From: Oscillospiraceae bacterium
GTDB lineage: Bacteria; Bacillota; Clostridia; Oscillospirales; Acutalibacteraceae
Direction: 5' to 3'
DNA: 60,075 bases
NCBI GenBank assembly: GCA_015065605.1
Contig: SVPZ01000014.1
Coordinates: 1 to 60,075 of the forward strand
Under the pieces are notes generated by a model. The model was not told where the DNA came from and ran no database searches. It worked only from the letters and a program-made list of their open reading frames with translations. Positions 1 through 7,200 of the stretch are shown in pieces. How positions within the stretch are numbered: position 1 is the stretch's first letter; each line of letters starts with the position of its first letter. The position numbers and the translations under genes were made by a program.

Positions 1-53
1 CCTGCGGCCTGATGGTCCCAAACCACCCGCGCTCCCAGCTGCGCCACACCCGG
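1..53 (-). tRNA. tRNA-Pro(UGG), 5' part, cut by window edge
   Basis: Read on the minus strand from position 53, the sequence folds as the first two-thirds of a tRNA: a 7-nt acceptor strand, TG, a GCGC/GCGC D-stem, and an anticodon stem GGTGG/CCATC closing the loop TTTGGGA. The loop gives anticodon UGG, so proline. The T-arm and 3' acceptor strand lie beyond the left edge, so I cannot confirm it is complete. It lies 137 bases downstream of a damaged copy of the same tRNA and probably shares that copy's promoter. Confidence 0.85.
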
Positions 54-91
54 ATATTTATTAAATTTTTCTCAATTGTGGGATAAACTGT

Positions 92-120
92 GGTCAAAAC
101 GATTTTTGACCGATTTTTTG
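92..120 (+). terminator. Hairpin with plus-strand T-rich tail between the tRNA copies
   Basis: GGTCAAAA (92-99) pairs perfectly with TTTTGACC (104-111) across a CGAT loop and is followed on the plus strand by GATTTTTTGATTTTT. It looks like an intrinsic terminator for plus-strand transcription, opposite to the tRNA genes. No plus-strand gene is visible to its left in this window. Confidence 0.4.
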
Positions 121-190
121 ATTTTTACAAATGCCCGAAACCCGCATGAATACAGGGGTTTTGAGGATTTTTGTTTTTTAAGGCAGTAAA

Positions 191-240
191 CGCCCGACAC
201 GCTCCCAAAGCAGGCGCGCTACCAACTGCGCTACACCCGG
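191..240 (-). pseudogene. tRNA-Pro(UGG) 5' fragment / degenerate copy
   Basis: Read from 240 leftwards, the acceptor 5' strand, D-arm and anticodon loop TTTGGGA (UGG) are clear and match the neighbouring tRNA-Pro. The 3' side of the anticodon stem seems to have lost about three bases, leaving only partial pairing. The sequence then continues as a T-stem-like GTCGGGCG before losing all tRNA character, and there is no 3' acceptor strand. I read it as a truncated tRNA gene. It is the first element behind a consensus promoter, so it should still be transcribed. Confidence 0.7.
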
Positions 241-287
241 AAATTATTTATGCTATTTACTTAATAAGTTTTTTAACAGCGTGATAT

Positions 288-316
288 ATTATACTAAATG
301 TTTTTACTTTTGTCAA
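288..316 (-). promoter_or_regulatory. Consensus promoter of the tRNA-Pro transcript
   Basis: On the minus strand TTGACA (316-311), a 17-base spacer and TATAAT (293-288) form a perfect sigma-70/sigma-A promoter pointing at the two tRNA-Pro sequences. Transcription should start near 281. Confidence 0.8.
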
Positions 317-330
317 TAGATTTATATATT

Positions 331-366
331 AAAAGGAAGTGAAGATTTTGTTTTTCACTTCCTTTT
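331..366 (-). terminator. Terminator hairpin downstream of the MATE gene
   Basis: AAAAGGAAGTGAA (331-343) pairs with TTCACTTCCTTTT (354-366). It lies immediately past the MATE stop codon. It could act in both directions and insulates the tRNA promoter from the MATE gene. Confidence 0.65.
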
Positions 367-369
367 TGG

Positions 370-1752
370 TTATTCGTTTTTTAATTCAGCTTCAGTTTTG
401 ATTTTCTTTATCCATTTACCGCTTCTTAGTCTGATTACGCACCAGAATGCCTTTAGCACTTGGTCTATTTTAAGGGCAAAGTATATCCAAAATGCAGGAA
501 GATGCAGAACGAGGCCCGCCAGTATTCCCAGCGGAATTGATGCTACCCAAAGGAAAATATTATCGGCAAGCATAAGCACCTTTGTATCTCCGCCGCCGCG
601 AAGCACACCCTTTGTCATAATGCTGTTGGTAGCCTGGAAAACAATTATAATACTGATGGACAGCATTAATTCTTTTGCAAGAGTTCTTGTTTCTTCTGAA
701 AGATTATATGCAGAAATAAGGGGTGCGGAAATAACCGTTATGATAAGTGCGGCAACAATTCCGAAAATTCCGCCTATAAGCAAAAACGAATAGCCTTGGC
801 GTTTGGCTTTTTCCTTATCGCCTTCGCCCAACGTATAGCCTGTAATTATTGCGCCTGCCTGTGAAAAGCCCTGAATCATAACGGAACTTAACTGCTGCGC
901 AACGGCTGTTACTGCATTTGCGGCAACGAAGCTTTCTCCGAGTCTTCCTATTACCATAGCAACCGAATTATTGCCAAGTGCTAAAATTGCATCGCTTATA
1001 AGAACGGGAATACTTATACGTATATATTCCTTCCACAAAGCCCCGACCTTTTCAAACAGATGCTTTATTCTGAAGCCTATTTCCTTATCTTTAAAGAAAA
1101 GGTAGCCACATATAATGGCAAATTCAAAAATTCTTGCTACCAAAGTACCGATAGCGGCACCCGCAACACCCATTTTAGCAATATGAAGCGGTTTAAAACC
1201 GAAAATGAAGACGTAGTTAGCGCCGACGTTTATAAAGAATGAGGCTATTGAAGTATAAAGAGGAATTTTGACCTGACCTACGTTTCGTAGCACTATCGTG
1301 CAGGTAAGAGAAAGTCCTAATAGAAAATAGGTGACTACCGAGTATTTTAGATATTCAATACCAAGGGATATGATATTTTCCTCAACCGTGTATATTTTCA
1401 TTATAGCTCTTGGCACAAACAAAGTAGCAATGCAGAAAATAAGTGACATAATAAGACAGAGTCTTATCATTATGGAAACGGTTTTTTTAAGAGATGCTTT
1501 GTCGTTCATACCATAGTATCTTGCCACAAGAACCGAGGCACCCATTCCTATTCCCATACAAAAAATATGGAAAATTGTTATAAACTGATTTGCCAGAGAT
1601 ACCGCGGAAAGTTCGGTTTCACCAACTGCGCCAACCATTATGGTGTCCATCATATTAACGCCTGTGGTAATAAGGCCCTGAAGCGCTATGGGAATGGCTA
1701 TTTTTGCCACCTTTTTATAAAAGGATTTATCCTTTTCTATTAAAGTACTCAT
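370..1752 (-). CDS. MATE family efflux transporter
   Basis: This 460-residue polytopic membrane protein has the length and twelve-helix layout of MATE (NorM/DinF-like) cation- or proton-coupled exporters. The N-terminal segment IAIPIALQGLITTGVNMMDT and the repeated pseudo-twofold pattern of about six helices per half are typical. MATE proteins export cationic drugs, flavins or metabolites; the substrate here cannot be read from sequence. The ATG at 1752 is preceded by a good AAGGAGTT ribosome site. The gene is divergent from tyrA and has its own TTGACA/TATCAT promoter. Nothing in the neighbourhood ties it to a particular compound. Confidence 0.9.
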   Translation of the reverse strand: MSTLIEKDKSFYKKVAKIAIPIALQGLITTGVNMMDTIMVGAVGETELSAVSLANQFITIFHIFCMGIGMGASVLVARYYGMNDKASLKKTVSIMIRLCLIMSLIFCIATLFVPRAIMKIYTVEENIISLGIEYLKYSVVTYFLLGLSLTCTIVLRNVGQVKIPLYTSIASFFINVGANYVFIFGFKPLHIAKMGVAGAAIGTLVARIFEFAIICGYLFFKDKEIGFRIKHLFEKVGALWKEYIRISIPVLISDAILALGNNSVAMVIGRLGESFVAANAVTAVAQQLSSVMIQGFSQAGAIITGYTLGEGDKEKAKRQGYSFLLIGGIFGIVAALIITVISAPLISAYNLSEETRTLAKELMLSISIIIVFQATNSIMTKGVLRGGGDTKVLMLADNIFLWVASIPLGILAGLVLHLPAFWIYFALKIDQVLKAFWCVIRLRSGKWIKKIKTEAELKNE

Positions 1753-1796
1753 TTTAACTCCTTTTAACGTATGTTGCCTATCAAAACATAATAATT

Positions 1797-1825
1797 ATGA
1801 TATAATCAAAAAATAAATTTGTCAA
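1797..1825 (-). promoter_or_regulatory. Promoter of the MATE gene
   Basis: Minus-strand TTGACA (1825-1820), a 17-base spacer and TATCAT (1802-1797) lie about 45 bases upstream of the MATE start. Confidence 0.65.
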
Positions 1826-1854
1826 GATAATATAATTTTTTTAAAAAACAACTA

Positions 1855-1883
1855 TTGACTTTAGCGCTTTAAAGTGATATAGT
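1855..1883 (+). promoter_or_regulatory. Promoter of tyrA
   Basis: TTGACT (1855-1860), a 17-base spacer and TATAGT (1878-1883) precede the tyrA start at 1916. Confidence 0.7.
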
Positions 1884-1915
1884 AATAAAAATGAATCATA
1901 TGGGCGGTATTTTAT

Positions 1916-2773
1916 ATGATAGTTGATGTAAGCAAAAAGATATTGATAGTCGGTTTGGGACTTTTAGGCGGAAGCTATGCAAGAGTACTCAAAAGGTTTG
2001 GCTTTCACATAAGCGCCATAACTAAAGAACAGAGTTCGATTGACTATGCTATGGAACAAAATATAATTGATGAAGGCTCTGTACGGCTTGATAAGAAAAT
2101 TATAGGCGAAGCAGATTTGGTGATATTTGCACTATATCCTCATGTGTTTGTGGAATGGATAGAAAAGAATCAAGGGCTTTTAAAAAGCGGGGCAATAATT
2201 ACCGACGTAACGGGTGTTAAGGGAAGTATTGTCTATAAAATACAAGAAATTCTTCGTTCCGACTGTGAGTTTATTGCGGCTCATCCAATGGCGGGACGCG
2301 AGGTATCCGGTGTAGAAAACAGCACTGACACAATGTTTGTTGGAGCTAACTACATTGTAACTCCTACAGAAAAAAATACACAAGAAGCCATAAATACTTG
2401 TATGGAACTTGGAAGGCTTTTAGGATTTACAAACGTTACTACTCTTGCTCCGAAAGAACATGATGAGATGATAGGTTTTCTTTCACAGCTTACGCACTGT
2501 ATAGCTATTACTCTTATGACCTGTAATGATAAAGAAAATATGGAAAGGTTTACGGGAGATTCTTTCAGGGATCTTACACGAATAGCCCGTATTAACGACG
2601 TTATGTGGAGTGAACTGTTTGTAGCAAATAAAGCTGCGCTTTTAGAGCAAATGAATTTATTTATAGATAAATTCAATCAACTTAAAACTATGCTGGAAGA
2701 GGAAGATATAGATTCAATGAGAAAAATGATGCGTCATTCTACACAAAGACGTGCATTGTTTGATAAAAAATAA
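1916..2773 (+). CDS. tyrA: Prephenate dehydrogenase
   Basis: This 285-residue protein matches TyrA/prephenate dehydrogenase, which oxidatively decarboxylates prephenate to 4-hydroxyphenylpyruvate in tyrosine synthesis. A Rossmann dinucleotide motif GLGLLGGS lies near residues 12-19. The family's HPMAG segment, with the catalytic-type histidine, lies near residue 121, followed by a helical dimerisation half. It has no fused chorismate mutase or ACT domain, so it is the short form. The ribosome site (GGGCGG) is modest. The GNAT gene follows after 10 bases and is probably co-transcribed. No other shikimate gene is nearby. Confidence 0.92.
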   Translation: MIVDVSKKILIVGLGLLGGSYARVLKRFGFHISAITKEQSSIDYAMEQNIIDEGSVRLDKKIIGEADLVIFALYPHVFVEWIEKNQGLLKSGAIITDVTGVKGSIVYKIQEILRSDCEFIAAHPMAGREVSGVENSTDTMFVGANYIVTPTEKNTQEAINTCMELGRLLGFTNVTTLAPKEHDEMIGFLSQLTHCIAITLMTCNDKENMERFTGDSFRDLTRIARINDVMWSELFVANKAALLEQMNLFIDKFNQLKTMLEEEDIDSMRKMMRHSTQRRALFDKK

Positions 2774-2783
2774 GAGGTGCAAA

Positions 2784-3248
2784 ATGATAAGAAAAGCGGA
2801 AGAAAAAGATATAACAAAAATCGGAGATTTGCTTTCTCAGGTTGATTTGGTGCATCACAGTGGCAGACCCGATATTTTTAAAATCGGCAGAAAATATAAC
2901 GAAAAACAGCTTAAAGAACTTTTAAAGGATGAAACCCGACCTATACTTGTTTCGGTAGATGAAAACGACGAAGTTATGGGATATTGCTTTTGCATATTTC
3001 AAAAACACGAAAACGATAACGTACTTACCGATATTAAGACCCTTTACATTGACGATTTATGCGTTGATGAAAAATTAAGAGGCCGTCATATCGGAAAAGA
3101 ACTTTATGAATTCGCTAAAAGCTTTGCAAAGGAAAACGGATGTTACAATTTAACTCTCAACGTTTGGAATTGCAATCCATCTGCAATGAAATTTTATAAA
3201 GCGCAGGGCATGAGCGAACAAAAAATTTGTATGGAACAACTACTGTAA
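2784..3248 (+). CDS. GNAT family N-acetyltransferase
   Basis: This is a 154-residue GCN5-related acetyltransferase. The acetyl-CoA-binding motif appears as RGRHIGKELYEFAKSFAKE (residues about 100-118), after the beta strand IDDLCVDEKL. The C-terminal NVWNCNPSAMKFYKAQGM is the usual motif B (asparagine and FYK-GM). The ATG at 2784 was chosen because it follows AAGAGGTG and starts the domain directly; an in-frame ATG at 2751 lies inside tyrA. Substrate is unknown. The 10-base gap implies an operon with tyrA. A strong terminator follows. Confidence 0.88.
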   Translation: MIRKAEEKDITKIGDLLSQVDLVHHSGRPDIFKIGRKYNEKQLKELLKDETRPILVSVDENDEVMGYCFCIFQKHENDNVLTDIKTLYIDDLCVDEKLRGRHIGKELYEFAKSFAKENGCYNLTLNVWNCNPSAMKFYKAQGMSEQKICMEQLL

Positions 3249-3253
3249 CGAAA

Positions 3254-3290
3254 AATCCTCTTGGACTTCCAAGAGGATTATTTTATTTTG
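3254..3290 (+). terminator. Terminator after the GNAT gene, shared with the convergent AraC gene
   Basis: AATCCTCTTGG (3254-3264) and CCAAGAGGATT (3269-3279) form a perfect 11-bp stem with an ACTT loop, followed by a T-rich tail. The stem overlaps the stop codon of the convergent AraC gene at 3278-3280. Confidence 0.85.
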
Positions 3291-4081
3291 TTCATATATT
3301 TTTTATATTGAAGGGGTGTTATATTTTCCTGCTTTTTAAAGGTTTCGATAAAATAATTAGAACAACTAAAGCCTACCGCGTTGCTTATATCGGCTATTGT
3401 CATATTTGGAGAGGTTTCAAGATAATGCTTTGCCCAGTCGATACGAAGCTGTATTATAAAAGCGTTAGGTGTGGTATTCAGAAATTTTTTGAAATTTTTA
3501 TATAAAAGAGATTCCGAAACGTCGGCATATTTTGAAATATCGCTTACGGAAATATCTTTATAATAGTTATTACGTATAAATGAAACCGCCTTTTCAAAAC
3601 TTCGGGGAAGAGCGTCTGCATTTAAAAATATTCCTATATCGTTTATCAGTGTATAAACTCTGACCGAAAGAATTTCTTCCCTTGTGCCGTTATCGGCGGC
3701 GAGGCAGATATCGTAAAGTTGTTTAGCAAGTTTTCCGCTTTCAAAAAGAACGAAATTCGGGAAGGAATAAAAATCCAAAAGCTGTAAAGAGGCGTTTCCC
3801 TGAAAGGTTAAAAAACAGGTAGTAAAGGGCGACGTAGTGCCGTAATAGGTAATAGGCACGTCGGCACGGTAGAAAAATATCGTATTCTTTTTTAAGATGA
3901 CCGTTTCACCGTCAATTTCTGCTTTGCCTTCGCCCTCAAGGGTTAATATAAGATGATGAACGTAAACGCCTTTTGGATAGTTAGTATATGGCTGACTATA
4001 ATTAGAACTGTAAGAATTTAAGAAAATCGGAAGATAGTTTCTTAATCTGTCATCCAAACATAATCGCGTATATGAATTCAT
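3278..4081 (-). CDS. AraC family transcriptional regulator
   Basis: This 267-residue protein has a cupin-like N-terminal effector domain (about residues 1-150, with HHLILTLEGEGKAEID) and a C-terminal double helix-turn-helix of the AraC/XylS type (VSDISKYADVSESLLYKNFKK and IADISNAVGFSCSNYFIETFKK). The start at 4081 is set by GAGGTGA seven bases upstream; an upstream in-frame ATG at 4129 lies inside the promoter. It is divergent from the giant dockerin protein gene, with 156 bases between starts, so it most likely controls that gene in response to a sugar. Confidence 0.9.
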   Translation of the reverse strand: MNSYTRLCLDDRLRNYLPIFLNSYSSNYSQPYTNYPKGVYVHHLILTLEGEGKAEIDGETVILKKNTIFFYRADVPITYYGTTSPFTTCFLTFQGNASLQLLDFYSFPNFVLFESGKLAKQLYDICLAADNGTREEILSVRVYTLINDIGIFLNADALPRSFEKAVSFIRNNYYKDISVSDISKYADVSESLLYKNFKKFLNTTPNAFIIQLRIDWAKHYLETSPNMTIADISNAVGFSCSNYFIETFKKQENITPLQYKKYMNKIK

Positions 4082-4100
4082 ATTCGTCACCTCTTTTTTT

Positions 4101-4129
4101 AGTTTAATGTATATTGCTTGAAAAATCAA
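4101..4129 (-). promoter_or_regulatory. Promoter of the AraC gene
   Basis: Minus-strand TTGATT (4129-4124), a 17-base spacer and TAAACT (4106-4101). Confidence 0.55.
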
Positions 4130-4171
4130 GGGGGATTTACAGTATTGTTATATTTTTGCAGATATTTTGTA

Positions 4172-4200
4172 TTGAATTTTAAAAAAACAGAGAATATAAT
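4172..4200 (+). promoter_or_regulatory. Promoter of the dockerin-esterase gene
   Basis: TTGAAT (4172-4177), a 17-base spacer and TATAAT (4195-4200) lie 38 bases before the start codon at 4238. The 42 bases between this and the divergent AraC promoter are the likely regulator-binding region. Confidence 0.65.
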
Positions 4201-4237
4201 TAAGTTATACAAATTTTTTGAAAAAGAAGGAATCAAT

Positions 4238-7200
4238 ATGAAAAGAATATTAGCATTTTTTCTTGCTTTCGTACTGCTTTTTACCACCTTTTTTGCACTT
4301 TCTTTAATAAACGTTAATGCTGAAAGTTTAGGTGAGGATACAGTTACTTTAAGGAAAACCTTTGAATCTGATTTAAAGGGTACCGCAAAATTAGAAAACG
4401 AGGGACACTTAGGTGTTGCTGTAGATATTTCTACTTTTTACCGTGATAGCGTCACGGCTAACGGCGTTGCTCTTTTGTACGTTGTCGGTCATTTTGAAAA
4501 AAGACTAGGTACCGACAGCGACGAAGAGATAATCGAAGATTTTCTGAGTGAAGGCTATAGCGTTACCGTGCTTGACTATAAGAAAAATCCCAAAGCAATA
4601 GGTAACGAATTCGGTTGGAGCGTACATAAGTTATTTACAGGTGATTTCAAATCTAAAAAATATGATTTTGGCTATGTGAGAAAAACCCACGATGCTATGT
4701 ACGTTGTACCGTCAGGTTGCAGAATTGATAGAGAAGTTTATTACTATTCTCTTGACGAAATGGCTCTTAACGGAACTAATGAATATATTTTATGGCTTTG
4801 GAATAACTACTATGCAGGCCCTGACGGACGTTTCAAGGATGCAAACGGAAATGAGCTTCCTTATGCTGAAACTATAGATGATATGATAAAACCGGACGGC
4901 AGTCCCATTGATTTTGATTTAAGAATGGATATAATCTATCCTTCTAATCCTAATGAAACCGTTCCCGTATTTGCTCTTGCTTCTTCGGCAGAGGAAAGAA
5001 CAATGTCCTTAAGCAGCGCCGTTCGTCCTTATTTTACTACTGCGGCTTTACAGGGCTATGCGGCTGTAATTTACGATCACGAATATATTCCTATGTCAAG
5101 ACAAGACCACTATAAATATTTCGGTGAGTATAGTCTTACGTATTCTTCCTTTACTTTAGGTACTACCAACGCAAATGCAGTTCATTCTGCCGCAATAAGA
5201 AGAATAAGATATCTTGCCGATACTTACGGATATGATGCTGATTACGTTGCACCTTGGGGCTTTTCCAAGAGTGGTCCCGGCCCTGCAATCCTTGCTAACA
5301 CAAAGCACGAAGAAATGGGTGAAATTCTTACCTTTGGTGAATACGTTCCCGAGGGCAAAGACCCTAAGGGTTATCAAGGCGAACAACCTTGGCTTTATTA
5401 CGAAGGTACTAATGAAAAAATTTCAAGTAACGTAACGGTTGCTTATTCCGGTTCGGGTGCAGGTATCTGTCAGTACAGAGAACGCCTTATGACCGAAGAC
5501 AGTGTGCCGATTGTTTCTTCCATTGGTACAGCTGATACGACAGGTAATTTTTATACATATATTCCTGCCGCTAAAAATTATTTGGATTCTCACACGGAAA
5601 TCGAATCTGACTTCCTTATTCCCGAGGGACTTGGTCATAATCCTGCTTACGGATACGATTCTGTTAAGCAGATTGAACAGTTTAATGAAATCTGGACGTT
5701 TCTTGATAATCATATAAGAGCCGCTTATAGAGAAGAAGCACCCGTTGTTATGTGGGCGACTCCTCAAAGTAACAAGGTTTTTGACTCTTTAGAAGAACCC
5801 GTAAGAATTAAATTCTCGCGCGCTATGGATATTGAAAGCGTAAAGGAAAACGTTAAGATAATTCGCCTTGCCGACGGTAAAGAAATGGCAGGAAGCTGGA
5901 ACGTGCTTCACGGCGCAACAACCTTTGAATTTACTTCACCATCGGTTATTAACGGTTCATCCTATAAAATTTTGGTGGGAAGTGAAACAAAAGCCAAAGA
6001 CGGCGTTAAAATGGATGCTCCTTTCAGCAAAGTGTTTACTATAAGCGGTGATAAGCTTCTTGGCGTATATGCTGATACATACGTTTCTTCCTCTAATCCT
6101 GATAAAAACTATGGTAATGACGATACTTTGGTAGTTGTGAATAATGATACCGACTGCACAAAAGGTCTTTTAAGCTTTAAAAATGACGGTGGTTTTAAAA
6201 ACGTTACAAAGGCTTATCTTGTACTTAACAGATTCGAAGACGTTTCAGGTGTTTTTAAAGTTTACGGCACAGGCGCATTTGATGAAAATACCGTAACCTA
6301 TAATAACGTATCTGCTAACGGGGAACTGATTGCTGAAAGCGCTGCAAAGAACGAAATTACTACTGTTGACGTTACAGATTACGTTATAGGCGCTGATGGT
6401 GATACCGTTAACTTTGCTTTAGAAACTGATAAAGAACAGGTTTATTTACACCATACCTTTGAAAATATAACCGCTTCCGATCTTGTTTATGATGACGATT
6501 ACCGATATGGCGGCGGAAGCGCGGTAATGAATATTTCGTCCGATGCAAAGGTAGGCAGCACTTGTCTTTACTTTACCAACCGTGCGCAAAACAGTAACCG
6601 TATTAAATTCCTTAAATCCTTTGGTACTACTAAACTTACAAGCGAGCATTTGGGAATTTACGCAAAGGCAAGCTTTTGGATTAAACCCGAAACTTCAACG
6701 AGTATTTCTGTAGGTGTTTATGAACATAAGGCTCTTTCCGGTATTCATATGGAATCCTTCTCCGTTACACCGGGTGAGTGGAACTATATTGAATACTACG
6801 TTACTGTAGATCAGGCTATGATAGATGGTAATAATCGCGCCGTAACTATCGTTCCTTCGGGCAAGGACCCTTACTATTTAGACGATTTTAAATGCGAACT
6901 GGCTACGGGCAGTGTGACTGTGGCTACAAAGGAATATAACGGTGAAAAGCAAAAGGTTTCGGCTAATCTTGTGCTTTTTACCCCTGAAACCGATACGCTT
7001 TCAGGTTCTGCTGCAACAGTTGCTTCGGGTGATAAAGCCGATACGGTAATCGGCGGCGATACCTACGTTTCGGGTTATAAAAATGAAAATATAAAAGAAA
7101 CCGTTAAAGGTTATCTGAAATTCCCTATTGAAGAGTTCGACGTTAACAGTGATAGAGTAACCCTTGATTTAAACGCTTCTTCTCAAACTTCAGCAACCTT

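Noticed and set aside
191-240. Intron-containing tRNA-Pro spanning both copies
   Set aside because: The second copy restarts with its own acceptor and D-arm, so the two are duplicate 5' halves, not exons of one tRNA.
398-793. 131-codon plus-strand open frame
   Set aside because: Antisense to the MATE gene, with no start signals; low-complexity shadow of a hydrophobic gene.
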